Source: Bacteroidales bacterium
GTDB lineage: Bacteria; Bacteroidota; Bacteroidia; Bacteroidales; 4484-276
NCBI GenBank assembly: GCA_035647615.1
Contig: DASRND010000036.1
Span: 1-64,000, forward strand
DNA length: 64,000 bases
Direction: 5' to 3'
This document shows positions 52,229 to 62,399 of the stretch, piece after piece. Each line of letters opens with the position of its first letter. Position 1 is the stretch's first letter. The notes under the pieces are model-generated. The model was not told the origin of the DNA. It saw nothing but the letters and a program-made list of their open reading frames with translations, and did no database searches. A program made the translations under genes and the position numbers.

Positions 52229-53479
52229 ATGGATATTCCAAAAGTGAAGAAAAAAGGTTTTAAAAGGAAACATCTGGTAATAATTTTGGTGTCACTACTA
52301 TTTGCTTTCCTTGCGTATCAGTCCTTTTTTGCAGTTCATTTGTCGACATTGAATGTGGATGCCGACAAGTTGCAGATCGAAACGGTGTCGGCAGGGACTT
52401 TTCATAATTACATCACCGTTACCGGAAATGTAGAACCCATTGCAACCATTTTTTTGGATGCCCGCGAAGGCGGACGCGTGGAGGAAAAAGTGATCGAAGA
52501 GGGAAGTATGGTCACCAAAGGCGATGTAATCCTGCGACTGAGCAATCCCGACCTGACACTAAACATTTTAAACAGTGAAGCACAACTGGCCGAAAAGAGC
52601 AATTTTTTGCGCAATACCATGGTGGTGATGGAACAGGAAAAGCTGCAGATCAAGCGCGAGCTGCTGAACCTGGAATTCGACATCAAACGCAAAAAGCGCG
52701 TGTATGGCCAAAAGCAGGTTTTGTATCAGGATGAACTAATATCGAAAGAAGAGTTCCTGATGGCTGAGGAAGATTATCAGTTTGCACTGCGAAGTTTCGA
52801 GCTTTATCAGGAGCGCCAGCGGCAGGATTCGATTTATCGAAAAATTCAGGTAGATCAGATGGAGGATAACCTCAGCAATATGGAGATGAACCTGAAGCTG
52901 ATCAGGCAAAGCCAGGAAAGCCTGGATGTAACGGCTCCGGTTGATGGGCAGCTAACCACGCTGGAGGTAGAGCTTGGGCAATCGGTTCCCAAAGGCGGCA
53001 GGATCGGACAAATCCATGTATTGTCGTCGTACAAGGTGGTGGCACGAATCGACGAACATTATATCGACCAGGTGCGAGCCGGCCTGATGGCGATCCTTGA
53101 CCGGCAGGGACAGGAATACCAATTAAAAATTAGAAAAATATTGCCCGAAGTGCGTGATGGCCGTTTTTCGGTGGAGATGATTTTTACGGGCGAAACACCC
53201 GCCAATATGCGCACCGGACAAACTTATTACACGCGCCTGCAACTGGGCAGCCCCGAAGAAGCACTGCTGCTGCCGCGTGGCAACTTTTTCCAACAAACGG
53301 GAGGGCAATGGATTTTTGTGCTTTCGCCCGATGGCAAATATGCCGAAAGGCGAATGATAAAAATCGGCAGGCAAAACCCCGGCTATTATGAAGTGCTGGA
53401 AGGCCTGCAGCCAGGCGAGCGCGTCATTGTGTCGGGTTACGAGAATTTTGGTGACAACCAACGGATCGTACTCAAATAA
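52229..53479 (+). CDS. HlyD/MacA-like membrane fusion protein
   Basis: 416 residues. One N-terminal anchor (KHLVIILVSLLFAFLAYQSF), a barrel-sandwich half (about 50-105; NYITVTGNVEPIATIFLDAR), a long coiled coil (about 110-215; the hairpin that meets an outer-membrane channel), the returning half (DVTAPVDGQLTTLEVELGQS), and beta-barrel and membrane-proximal domains (VVARIDEHYIDQVRAG). It links an inner-membrane transporter to an exit duct. It is followed within 24 bases by the first FtsX permease, and no outer-membrane TolC gene is present. Confidence 0.9.
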   Translation: MDIPKVKKKGFKRKHLVIILVSLLFAFLAYQSFFAVHLSTLNVDADKLQIETVSAGTFHNYITVTGNVEPIATIFLDAREGGRVEEKVIEEGSMVTKGDVILRLSNPDLTLNILNSEAQLAEKSNFLRNTMVVMEQEKLQIKRELLNLEFDIKRKKRVYGQKQVLYQDELISKEEFLMAEEDYQFALRSFELYQERQRQDSIYRKIQVDQMEDNLSNMEMNLKLIRQSQESLDVTAPVDGQLTTLEVELGQSVPKGGRIGQIHVLSSYKVVARIDEHYIDQVRAGLMAILDRQGQEYQLKIRKILPEVRDGRFSVEMIFTGETPANMRTGQTYYTRLQLGSPEEALLLPRGNFFQQTGGQWIFVLSPDGKYAERRMIKIGRQNPGYYEVLEGLQPGERVIVSGYENFGDNQRIVLK

Positions 53480-53503
53480 ATTAAAACTATAAAAAAAACG
53501 GCT

Positions 53504-55678
53504 ATGAGGGTAGTACATTTAAAATTTATCTTTAATAATTTAAAGAAATCAGGTAAAACAACCGTGTTTAATCTGATTGGATTATCGGTGTCGTTTGCCG
53601 CATTTATGCTTATCTCTATTTATGTATTCAACGAATTTACCTACGACCGATTCAACAAAGACTACGAAAGGATTTATCGATTGAATATGGAAATGGAGTT
53701 TGATGGACAGCATCATTTGAGCTCTTTTCTTCCCAACCCTTTAGCCGATGATATCCTCGATAATTTATCAGAATTTGAAAGCCAATGTTCTTTTGGGTGG
53801 GGACCCTCAAATTATGCGAAGGAATCAGACCAACTCACCAATTTTGAGATAAAAACCCGAGCCGTTGATCCCACCTTTACCGATATTTTTACCGTCCGCA
53901 TCAAAAGCGGAAATCAGCACCCGCTAAGGGCAAAAAGCAGCATGATCATCTCCGAGAAAACAGCAAAAAAAGTATTTGGCGACGAGAATCCTGTTGGAAA
54001 AACACTGCTGGCCAACCACAAGGAACCCTATATTATTGACGCCGTTTTTTATGATTTGCCAGAAAACACCAGTTTTAAATACGATGCATTTTGCTCATTT
54101 CCAGCTACAGACTGGATAGACAATTGGTCAGAATATAGTTTTAATCATTTTTTCAAGGTCAGGCCGAATGCTGACATGACCTTGATGAAGGGTAAAATAC
54201 TTGAAATCCCATCAGTAAAAAATATAGTCAAGGGAAATCCTGACGAAAACATCATTTTTACATTTACTCCACTTAAAGATTATCACTTTGACAGCCAGGG
54301 CGGAAATGGAAATTCTGTTTTTGCCAAAACACTCATTTTTGTTGCAATCCTGGTCCTTTTCATGGCCTTTATCAACTACCTCAACTTTGCCATAGCCAAT
54401 GCACCCAAGCTAATCCGGTCGGTCAATATGCGGCGAATTGTAGGAGAATCGAAGCGCAGTTTATTGGTGATGCTTGGCATCGAATCGGTGGTACTTATGA
54501 CGCTTTCATTTTTACTGGCTATCTTTTACTGCTTTCTCACCATACATTATTGGCCGGATATTTTTGGTTACGTACTCGACCTGAATCTTTATAAACCGCT
54601 GTTCCTGACTTGTTGGCTGTTATTCGTCGTGCTTGGTGTATTGTTTTCGGTTTATCCTTCCAGGATTATTGTTGGCGTTCAGCCTGCCCTCGCGCTCAAA
54701 GGCATGATTACGTTTTCGGCAAAGCGATCCTATTCAGGCAAAATACTGACAGTAATTCAGTATTCCATTTACATTTTATTAATCCTGGGTGTTTTGGTGA
54801 TTGAAAAGCAAATTTCATTTCTAAAAAATTATGACCTTGGATTCGATAAAGAAAACATCGTCTTACTGGAAACTACCCCTTCGATACAGAGCCAGAAAGC
54901 AGCTTTCATAGATGAAATAATGAGAAACCCAAACATCACAGATTATGCCTTTTCGCAATTTGAGCCGGGAAGAGTTGGCATGAGTTGGGGCGGGGAAATT
55001 GATGGTAAACAGGTGAGTTTTTATTGCTGGCCTGTGGATGAACGGTATTTAGACTTTATGGGAATCGATGTTATTGAAGGAAACACCTTTTCATCGAACG
55101 TAGATGCCGACGAGAACAACTTTATTTTCAATCAAAAAGCCCTGGATGAATTTGGCTGGAATGAAGGCTATCTGGGTAAGATCATCCCTGGTTTCGATTT
55201 TCAGGGAAAGCTCATCGGTTTAGTCAAAAACATGAAATACGCTTCTCTGCACGAAGAAGTTCAACCCATGGCTTTCTGGTTGACCAAAACACAACATGAC
55301 CTCATGAGCCTGAAAATTAAAGAAGAAAATCAAGGAGCAACATTGGATCATATCAGGGATGTATATGCCCGATTTGAAAGCAAGTACCCCGTCACGCTTT
55401 CATTTCTGGATGAACAACTCGATGCACAGTACAAACAAGAAGATAAACAAGCACAACTGATCTTTATCTTCTGTATGATTTCTATTATTATTTCAATAAT
55501 AGGTGCGCTGGGAGTTATCATTTTTATGTGTGAATATCGGGTGAAGGAAATAGGGATCAGGAAAATAAATGGCGCCAAAGTTTCGGAAATTGTCACCATG
55601 CTCAACATGGATTTTGTAAAAGGCGTGTTCATCGCTTTCTGCATCGCTGTGCCCATCTCCTATTTGGTATTGGACTGA
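53504..55678 (+). CDS. MacB-like FtsX permease, truncated by an in-frame stop
   Basis: 724 residues up to TGA 55676-55678. First helix VFNLIGLSVSFAAFMLISIY, a periplasmic MacB-PCD domain (about 45-245), three central helices and a second periplasmic domain, then helix IFIFCMISIIISIIGALGVI. The TGA falls in the last loop. The same frame continues for 50 more codons as WLQNFAYRTNLSWW, then VSWYSWRAARKNPVDSLRYE, ending at 55829-55831. That matches the ends of the two paralogues downstream (NKWLQNFPYKTQIHWW). The stop therefore removes the final helix. Nonsense mutation, sequencing error or readthrough are possible. Confidence 0.8.
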   Translation: MRVVHLKFIFNNLKKSGKTTVFNLIGLSVSFAAFMLISIYVFNEFTYDRFNKDYERIYRLNMEMEFDGQHHLSSFLPNPLADDILDNLSEFESQCSFGWGPSNYAKESDQLTNFEIKTRAVDPTFTDIFTVRIKSGNQHPLRAKSSMIISEKTAKKVFGDENPVGKTLLANHKEPYIIDAVFYDLPENTSFKYDAFCSFPATDWIDNWSEYSFNHFFKVRPNADMTLMKGKILEIPSVKNIVKGNPDENIIFTFTPLKDYHFDSQGGNGNSVFAKTLIFVAILVLFMAFINYLNFAIANAPKLIRSVNMRRIVGESKRSLLVMLGIESVVLMTLSFLLAIFYCFLTIHYWPDIFGYVLDLNLYKPLFLTCWLLFVVLGVLFSVYPSRIIVGVQPALALKGMITFSAKRSYSGKILTVIQYSIYILLILGVLVIEKQISFLKNYDLGFDKENIVLLETTPSIQSQKAAFIDEIMRNPNITDYAFSQFEPGRVGMSWGGEIDGKQVSFYCWPVDERYLDFMGIDVIEGNTFSSNVDADENNFIFNQKALDEFGWNEGYLGKIIPGFDFQGKLIGLVKNMKYASLHEEVQPMAFWLTKTQHDLMSLKIKEENQGATLDHIRDVYARFESKYPVTLSFLDEQLDAQYKQEDKQAQLIFIFCMISIIISIIGALGVIIFMCEYRVKEIGIRKINGAKVSEIVTMLNMDFVKGVFIAFCIAVPISYLVLD

Positions 55679-55871
55679 TGGCTTCAAAATTTTGCCTACC
55701 GAACCAACCTAAGCTGGTGGATATTTATAGTGGCCGGGATAGTAGCTTTCGCGATAACACTTTCTACCGTGAGCTGGTACAGTTGGAGGGCAGCACGCAA
55801 AAACCCGGTGGATTCGTTGCGATATGAGTAAGACTGAAAAATCTAAAAAGTAACATTTAACATTAAAAACA

Positions 55872-56570
55872 ATGATTAAAACAGAAAAATTAACAAAGGT
55901 ATTCAGCACCGACGAGTTGGAAACACTGGCTTTGCGCAATGTGGACATCCATGTGAAAAAAGGCGAATTTGTAGCAGTAATGGGGCCTTCCGGTTGTGGC
56001 AAGTCCACGCTGCTCAACATTGTCGGGCTGCTGGACAATCCCACCGAAGGCCGGTATTCCTTTGCCGGTACAGATGTAACGCATCTGAAAGAGAAAGACC
56101 GCACGCAATTTCGCAAGGGCAACATCGGGTTTGTCTTTCAGAGTTTCAATCTGATCGACGAGATGAATGTTTTCGACAATGTGGAGCTTCCGCTGATGTA
56201 CCTCAAAATGAAAGCCTCCGAGCGCCGCCAAAAAGTGAACGACGTGCTGCAGCGAATGAAAATCGGCCACCGCGCCAAGCACTTCCCGCAGCAGCTTTCG
56301 GGCGGACAGCAGCAACGAGTTGCTATTGCGCGCGCGGTGGTGGCCAACCCGAAACTCATCCTGGCCGACGAGCCTACCGGAAACCTCGACTCGAAAAACG
56401 GAACCGAGGTGATGAACCTCCTCACAGAACTCAACCAAACGGGCGCCACCATCATCATGGTTACCCACTCCGACCGCGATGCCAGCTATGCACACCGCAT
56501 AATTAACCTGTTCGATGGGGAGGTAATTACGGAAAAAGCAGTAGCCAGCCGAAGGACAAATGACGAATAA
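55872..56570 (+). CDS. ABC transporter ATP-binding protein (MacB/LolD type)
   Basis: 232 residues. Walker A GPSGCGKST (38-46), Q-loop in GFVFQSFNLI, signature LSGGQQQR (142-149), Walker B LILADEPT with the catalytic Glu167, and switch His in MVTHSDRDA. It should energise the FtsX permeases before and after it, forming MacB-like half-transporters in which the nucleotide-binding part is separate. It begins 40 bases after the readthrough end of the first permease. Confidence 0.95.
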   Translation: MIKTEKLTKVFSTDELETLALRNVDIHVKKGEFVAVMGPSGCGKSTLLNIVGLLDNPTEGRYSFAGTDVTHLKEKDRTQFRKGNIGFVFQSFNLIDEMNVFDNVELPLMYLKMKASERRQKVNDVLQRMKIGHRAKHFPQQLSGGQQQRVAIARAVVANPKLILADEPTGNLDSKNGTEVMNLLTELNQTGATIIMVTHSDRDASYAHRIINLFDGEVITEKAVASRRTNDE

Positions 56571-56872
56571 TGTTCGATAAATTATAAATATTTAAAAATG
56601 ACAAATGATTTTGGTATGCAGAGACGCACGGCCATGCGTCTTTAATGACGATTGACGATTGACAAATGAAGTGTTTTCAATATCGAATATCGAATACAGA
56701 ATTTTGAATTAAAGCCCCAAATGGGCGACATCAATTTAGAAGGACGAAGGACTATTGATCATTGACGATTAACAATCAACGATGACCGATTGAATGTCGA
56801 ATTAAAACCCCGCCGGACTGAAGACGGTGGACTGGATACTTATTAAAATCTTAACAACAAACAAACAAAACC
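56571..56872. other. Repeat-rich intergenic region inside exporter locus
   Basis: 302 bases holding a degenerate GAGACGCACGGCCATGCGTC hairpin (56619-56640) and filler with recurrent ACGATTGAC / AACAATCAACGATGA motifs. A similar tract lies at 59190-59235. No gene is seen. Confidence 0.5.
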
Positions 56873-59188
56873 ATGTGGCTAAAAAACTTGAAGTCTTTTA
56901 CGCAGCATCTTTATAATAGCAAGCTTTACACAGCGGTGACTGTTTTGGGCTTTACCATCTCGTTGAGCTTTGTAATCCTGCTGAGCGTTTACATCAAAAA
57001 TGAATTATCCGTAAACGATACGCAACCAAATAAAGACAGGATTTACCGTTTGATAAACGAAAATTATGCCGGCTTCGCGCCACCTATCGGCGAATGGCTA
57101 CAAGGGGAGTTTCCGGAAATAGAAAGTTTTACACGTATTTCTACAAACGGCGGGATATTGATCACCACTGATGATGTAAAGGTCAAGTTTAATTATTTGC
57201 TTGCCGACTCTACCTTCTTCAATATCTTTAATTTCGATCTTATCGAAGGTGAGAAAGAAACGGCACTGAAAACGCGTAACTCTGTGGTGCTGAGCCGCGA
57301 ATTTGCCAACCGCATTTTTGGCTCGGACTCGCCCATGCACCAACTGATAAAAATTGATGGCGTCTCCTGTGTTGTAAATGGAGTGGTCGGAGATATTTCG
57401 CAAACATCCAACTTTATAGCCTGGGATGCTATCATCAACTTTAGGGCGCTAGCCGATTTCGGGCATTCGCCCGAACTATTGACCAGCTTCGGAAACAGCT
57501 CCTTTGGGCTTTATTTTCTTGCCAAACCCAACACCAACCTGCCCGCAAAAGCTCCGGAAGTACTGGAGCTTTTTAAAAAAGATTTTTGGCTGTATCAAGA
57601 CGGCAGGACAAAAACAGTATCTTTTGAGCCACTCACCGACAGCTATTTTAGCCCGATATCCGGCAGTGGAATTGTGCAAAACAACAAAACCCTGATTTTA
57701 ATTTTGTTTGCTATAGTCATACTCATACTGGTACTGGCAATTATCAATTACATCAATCTGACTATTGCCCAATCGGGCATGCGTGTGAAAGAAATTGCCA
57801 TTAAAAAACTACTGGGTAGCAGTCGGTCAAAACTGATGACACAACTCGTTGTCGAATCTATAATCATAAGCAGTGTGGCAATGTTATTGGCAATTTTGGG
57901 AGGCTTTTTGGCAGAGCCATTGCTTAATAGCGCATTGAATACCCAAATCAGACTTGCTGATGTTTTTACAGCTGGAACAGTTTTTATTCTATTTGTTTTT
58001 ATTGTCGCCGTAGGTTTTTTTTCGGGCATCATCCCGGCATTCATCATCACCAGGCTGCGTGCCGTCGATGTTATAAAAGGAGGCTTTCGCCGGAAAAGCA
58101 AGATTTTGTATTCAAAATTCCTCATCGCTTTCCAATACACCGTGGTCATTGTGCTGGTTATCGCTACCATTATTATTGCCCAGCAAACTGCCTTTATGCG
58201 AAATCATGATTTAGGGTTTAATCATGACAATATCGTGTGGTTGGTCAATAACCTTAAACGCGGCCAAACAGAAGGATTCAGAAACGTTATTGAGAAAATA
58301 CCCGGCGTTAAAAGAGTTTCTTTCGTCAAGGGCAGCCCCATAGATGGTGGCAACAACCAGTCGTTTATGTATGAAGACCAGCCTGTTAGTTTCCAGGAAT
58401 TTGTTGTGGATAGCTCGTTTTTTGAGATGATGAAAATAAACATAACGCCCACCTCATCAGCCTATTCTAAGCAGGGCATCTGGCTGAATCAATATACGGT
58501 GGACAAACTGGGACTCGACCCGTTGCCTGTAAGTTTTAAATCAAACTATGGTGAGGAACCGGTTTTGGGCATTACCAATAATTTTAATATAGAATCGCTG
58601 CACAAGGAGTTGGGCTTTTTGATCCTGCGACAATTGGGAAAAGATGAATATCCGTGGAGTATTCTTGTTCAGCTGCAGTCAGGCGATGTGATCGCAACCT
58701 TTGATCAGGTAAAAAAATCCTATCTGGAATATACTGGAGGAATGCCTTTCGACTCGGGATTTTTTGATGATGACATTCAAAGCTGGTACGATAGCGAAAA
58801 GCGCACCGCCGCCATTGTGAGTTATTTTGCCTTGCTTTCCATCGTGATTTCTATCATGGGAATTTTTGCTATGGCGGTGTTTTATAATCAGCAAAAGATA
58901 AAAGAGATTGGCATCCGCAAAGTGAATGGCGCCACGGTATTTGAAATTGTTAAAATGCTAAATTTTGATTTTGTAAAATGGGTGGCAATAGCTTTTGTTG
59001 TAGCCTGCCCCATTGCGTATTATGCCATGAACAAATGGTTGCAAAATTTCCCTTATAAAACCCAGATTCATTGGTGGGTTTTTGTGTTGGCCGGAATTTT
59101 CGCGCTTGCTGTTGCTCTGATAACCGTGAGTTGGCAAACCTGGCGCGCCGCCCGAAGGAATCCGGTGGAAGCACTACGGTATGAATAA
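56873..59188 (+). CDS. MacB-like FtsX permease
   Basis: 771 residues. First helix FTISLSFVILLSVYI; periplasmic domain (about 45-265); three helices with the signature RVKEIAIKKLLGSS, LILILFAIVILILVLAI; a second periplasmic domain; and a C-terminal FtsX block (EIGIRKVNGATVFEIVKMLN, then VSWQTWRAARRNPVEALRYE). Full-length, unlike its upstream paralogue. It probably extrudes a hydrophobic or antimicrobial compound, or lipoprotein, with the ABC ATPase. Confidence 0.9.
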   Translation: MWLKNLKSFTQHLYNSKLYTAVTVLGFTISLSFVILLSVYIKNELSVNDTQPNKDRIYRLINENYAGFAPPIGEWLQGEFPEIESFTRISTNGGILITTDDVKVKFNYLLADSTFFNIFNFDLIEGEKETALKTRNSVVLSREFANRIFGSDSPMHQLIKIDGVSCVVNGVVGDISQTSNFIAWDAIINFRALADFGHSPELLTSFGNSSFGLYFLAKPNTNLPAKAPEVLELFKKDFWLYQDGRTKTVSFEPLTDSYFSPISGSGIVQNNKTLILILFAIVILILVLAIINYINLTIAQSGMRVKEIAIKKLLGSSRSKLMTQLVVESIIISSVAMLLAILGGFLAEPLLNSALNTQIRLADVFTAGTVFILFVFIVAVGFFSGIIPAFIITRLRAVDVIKGGFRRKSKILYSKFLIAFQYTVVIVLVIATIIIAQQTAFMRNHDLGFNHDNIVWLVNNLKRGQTEGFRNVIEKIPGVKRVSFVKGSPIDGGNNQSFMYEDQPVSFQEFVVDSSFFEMMKINITPTSSAYSKQGIWLNQYTVDKLGLDPLPVSFKSNYGEEPVLGITNNFNIESLHKELGFLILRQLGKDEYPWSILVQLQSGDVIATFDQVKKSYLEYTGGMPFDSGFFDDDIQSWYDSEKRTAAIVSYFALLSIVISIMGIFAMAVFYNQQKIKEIGIRKVNGATVFEIVKMLNFDFVKWVAIAFVVACPIAYYAMNKWLQNFPYKTQIHWWVFVLAGIFALAVALITVSWQTWRAARRNPVEALRYE

Positions 59189-59273
59189 CATTACGATGAA
59201 CGATTAACAATTAACGATGAACCATGAACGATGTGGACTGAAAAAGGAAAATTAGAATTAAAAAATTAAAAAA

Positions 59274-61631
59274 ATGACCAGAATTATCAAAATCCTGAAA
59301 AATTTCAAACGCAACCCGACGCTGCTGTTTGTCAACCTGCCGGGGCTTGCCATCGGACTGGCGGCGTTTTTATTGCTGATGATTTATGTGGTTCACGAAA
59401 CCAGCTTCGACCGGAGTTTCCCCACACGGTCGCAGGTTTACAGGCTTTACAATACCATTATCGAGGACAACTCCACACAAACCTACCCGATATGTTCCAG
59501 TAAAGCTTATACTGAAATTCCGGCGGAGATTCCTGAAATAGACAAGGCTTGCCAGATTTATCGTGGAGGACGTGTGATTCTTTCAAAAGGAGAGACCCAA
59601 CACACCATCAATAATTTGCTGTATGTTAATCCTGAGTTTTTTGATGTTTTCGGCCTTGATTTGTTGCAAGGCGAAAAAGATCAAGCTTTGCAGGCTAGCA
59701 ATCAACTAGTTTTGGCACAGTCGGTTGCTCAAACAATTTTCGGCGATGAGTCTTGCCTGGGAGAAATTCTTAGTATCAGAGGCGAAGATTACCAGATAAC
59801 AGGAGTTATAGCCGATTTGCCAAAAACTACCCATTTCCAATTTGGTGCGCTGGTCAGTATGAAATCGCTTTATTCAGGCATCTATTATGGCGGACTTGAA
59901 TTTTTTACCTACTACCTTATAGACGAAAACAGCAATCCTGAGACTGTCGGGCAGAAAATTGCCGAACGCAATAATAAAATCGTTTCTGAAATTTTTAATA
60001 GTGAAAATACCACCGTGCGCTCGGGCATCGAGCCATTAACCGCCCTGCATCTGCACACCCGTGCCGACTTTGATTTGTCGAACAAGGGTAGTATATCTCA
60101 AATCATATTGGTGGCTTCACTGGCTGCTTTCATTCTGCTGATTGCTATTATCAACTTTATTAATCTTTATATTTTTCAAGGCGAAAAAAGGCTTCTTGAA
60201 ATTGGTATCCGCAAATCGTATGGAGCCACGCCAGCCAGTTTACGTCGTATGTTTTATCTTGAAACAACATTAATTATTCTTCCGGCTTTTGGGTTGGCTT
60301 TGTTGCTTGCTCAAGCCGGCATTTCTTATTTTTCCCAACTGATGTGGGTCAATCTGAGTTTTAATGACATTATTTCGCCGATCAACATTGCGGTTATGAT
60401 TAGCTTTCTGGTGTTGCTGGTTTTTTTAGCGGGCAGTTATCCGGCACATTTTCTCTCCAGACTGCCGCTGATCGATGCTGTGCATGGCGGCATAAAGTCG
60501 GTTCATCGCAAAAAATGGTTGTCAGTATCATCGGTTATGCTGCAGTTTTTTATCAGCATCTTATTAATTGTAAGCCTGTTGGTGCTAAATGGACAGCTAT
60601 CTTTTATGAAAAATATCCCGTTGGGCTTCAATCCCGATAAGGTGGTCGGAATCAGTAGTTTCAATGTGCAAATAGATAGCAAAGCTGAAGCTATAAAACA
60701 GGAGTTGGGTAAGCTCACTTTCGTGAAAAAGGTAGGATCGGGCAGCCATTATATGGGCGGTGGCGTAAGCGGACAAAGCGTTTATCTCTTCGGGCAATCG
60801 GAAGAAAAAAGAAAAAGTATCAACCAGTATCGCGTGCAGGCGGGCTTTTGCGAAGTAATGGAATTGCAGTTGGCCGCAGGGCGTTTTTTCAGGAATACGC
60901 CCGAAGATAAATCTGCAATCATCCTCAACCAAACCGCTGTGAAGATGCTTGGACTTGACGATCCCGTGGGGCAGTCGCTGATCATGCACGAGGAGGAACC
61001 GCTTAAAATTATTGGGGTGGTCCGGGATTTTTATTACAACGAAAATGCCGGCCAAAAGATAGAACCGCTTTGCCTAACGGCCTATTCGGATCAGGTAAAT
61101 GTAATTTACATCAAAACATCGGGGGCAGCCTCAAAGGAAAGGCACGAAGCTGTGGCAAAGGTATTTCATGATTTCCTGCCCGATTATCAATTCAGCAGCT
61201 TTTCGCTAAGCGATCGTTTTAACAATACCTATGTATTGGAAGAACGGTTTTTCAGCATGGTGCTGAGTGGAACACTTCTGGCTATATTATTGAGTTTTAT
61301 AGGTATGTACGCACTTTCGGGCTACAATGTGGAGCGGCGCACCAAAGAGATTGGCATTAGAAAAGTACATGGCAGCACCACGCTTCAGGTAGTTGGGAAA
61401 CTGATGATGGACATTTTAATCTGGGTTGTATTGGCTATGATTCCTGCGTTTTTGGTGGCTTATATCGCCATGCGTGAGGTGCTGATGAACTTCGTTAACA
61501 AAGTCTCTCTATCTCCACTTTATTTCCTTTTTGGCGGCCTGATTGCCCTGACTATAGCCACTCTGGCCATCTTGTTTAAAACCATTGGTGCAGCAAATCA
61601 AAACCCCGTGGAGAGTTTGCGGGATGAGTAA
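59274..61631 (+). CDS. MacB-like FtsX permease
   Basis: 785 residues, third permease of the locus. First helix is preceded by a basic stretch (MTRIIKILKNFKRNP), with VNLPGLAIGLAAFLLLMIYV. The paralogous signature is ERRTKEIGIRKVHGSTTLQV near the C-terminus, ending NQNPVESLRDE. About 20-30% visible similarity to the other two, so this is an old duplication. It is preceded by ACGATTAACAATTAACGATGA filler and ends 119 bases before the copper module. Confidence 0.9.
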   Translation: MTRIIKILKNFKRNPTLLFVNLPGLAIGLAAFLLLMIYVVHETSFDRSFPTRSQVYRLYNTIIEDNSTQTYPICSSKAYTEIPAEIPEIDKACQIYRGGRVILSKGETQHTINNLLYVNPEFFDVFGLDLLQGEKDQALQASNQLVLAQSVAQTIFGDESCLGEILSIRGEDYQITGVIADLPKTTHFQFGALVSMKSLYSGIYYGGLEFFTYYLIDENSNPETVGQKIAERNNKIVSEIFNSENTTVRSGIEPLTALHLHTRADFDLSNKGSISQIILVASLAAFILLIAIINFINLYIFQGEKRLLEIGIRKSYGATPASLRRMFYLETTLIILPAFGLALLLAQAGISYFSQLMWVNLSFNDIISPINIAVMISFLVLLVFLAGSYPAHFLSRLPLIDAVHGGIKSVHRKKWLSVSSVMLQFFISILLIVSLLVLNGQLSFMKNIPLGFNPDKVVGISSFNVQIDSKAEAIKQELGKLTFVKKVGSGSHYMGGGVSGQSVYLFGQSEEKRKSINQYRVQAGFCEVMELQLAAGRFFRNTPEDKSAIILNQTAVKMLGLDDPVGQSLIMHEEEPLKIIGVVRDFYYNENAGQKIEPLCLTAYSDQVNVIYIKTSGAASKERHEAVAKVFHDFLPDYQFSSFSLSDRFNNTYVLEERFFSMVLSGTLLAILLSFIGMYALSGYNVERRTKEIGIRKVHGSTTLQVVGKLMMDILIWVVLAMIPAFLVAYIAMREVLMNFVNKVSLSPLYFLFGGLIALTIATLAILFKTIGAANQNPVESLRDE

Positions 61632-61650
61632 GGTAGTAGCCATGTGAGCC

Positions 61651-61684
61651 TTTGGACTTGCATAAAATAAAAATAGTAGTTTTG
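61651..61684 (+). promoter_or_regulatory. Promoter of the copper module
   Basis: TTTG at 61651-61654 and TAGTTTTG at 61677-61684 match -33/-7 elements 67 bases before the AraC gene. Confidence 0.45.
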
Positions 61685-61750
61685 AAATTATAGTCAGGCA
61701 AACTTCCAGCGGGAACAACTACCTTTTTTATTATTGTAAAATAGAAGATT

Positions 61751-62314
61751 ATGTGTAAAGTCTTTATTAAAAATATGGTGTGTAATCGCTGCATTATGGT
61801 GGTGCAGCATGAGATGGACAAACTGGGTCTGGAAGTGAAAAACATAAAATTGGGAGAAGTAATGCTCAAAAATGCACTGACGGATGAAGAAAATACAGCC
61901 CTGGATAATGCTTTAACTCCTTTGGGGTTTGAACGCATCAGCGATAAAAAAAGCAGGATCATCGAAAAAATAAAGAACATCATCATCGACCTGGTGCATT
62001 ATCACGACAGTGATATAAAAAATAACTTATCGGATATTCTGAGCAAGGCCTTGCATCACGATTACAGCTATCTTTCCAATTTATTTTCGGAGGTAGAAGG
62101 CGTTACCATCGAAAAATATTTTATCGCCCAAAAAATCGAAAAAGTGAAGGAGCTGTTGGTGTACGACGAATTATCATTGAGCGAAGTGGCTGATCGGCTC
62201 AACTATTCCAGCGTGGCGTACCTGAGCAACCAGTTTAAGAAAGTTACCGGATTCACGCCGAGTCATTTCAAGAAAATTGGCAAAGACAAAAGAAAACCCT
62301 TGGATGAGGTGTAA
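61751..62314 (+). CDS. AraC-family regulator with HMA-like metal-binding N-terminus
   Basis: 187 residues. Residues 1-70 have a heavy-metal-associated-like fold pattern with CNRC (C11, C14) in KNMVCNRCIMVVQHEM and a GEV strand. Residues 80-187 are an AraC HTH pair (YSYLSNLFSEVEGVTIEKYF; LSEVADRLNYSSVAYLSNQF; KKVTGFTPSHFKK). The protein should sense Cu+ or another soft metal and control the following P-type ATPase, 85 bases downstream. A regulator of this fusion type is seen in Bacteroidota; whether it activates or represses cannot be told. Confidence 0.8.
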   Translation: MCKVFIKNMVCNRCIMVVQHEMDKLGLEVKNIKLGEVMLKNALTDEENTALDNALTPLGFERISDKKSRIIEKIKNIIIDLVHYHDSDIKNNLSDILSKALHHDYSYLSNLFSEVEGVTIEKYFIAQKIEKVKELLVYDELSLSEVADRLNYSSVAYLSNQFKKVTGFTPSHFKKIGKDKRKPLDEV

Positions 62315-62399
62315 ACCTTACAAATAAATTCCATAAAACTACAATGCCCGCCCGCCCTTTTATTGTCAACTTTGCAGCCTGAAACAAAGCAATAAATTA

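Noticed and set aside
55676-55678. Selenocysteine or TGA recoding in the FtsX gene
   Set aside because: No SECIS-like hairpin is evident, and genes such as nrnA and ndk in the window use TGA or TAA as ordinary stops; a nonsense change is simpler.
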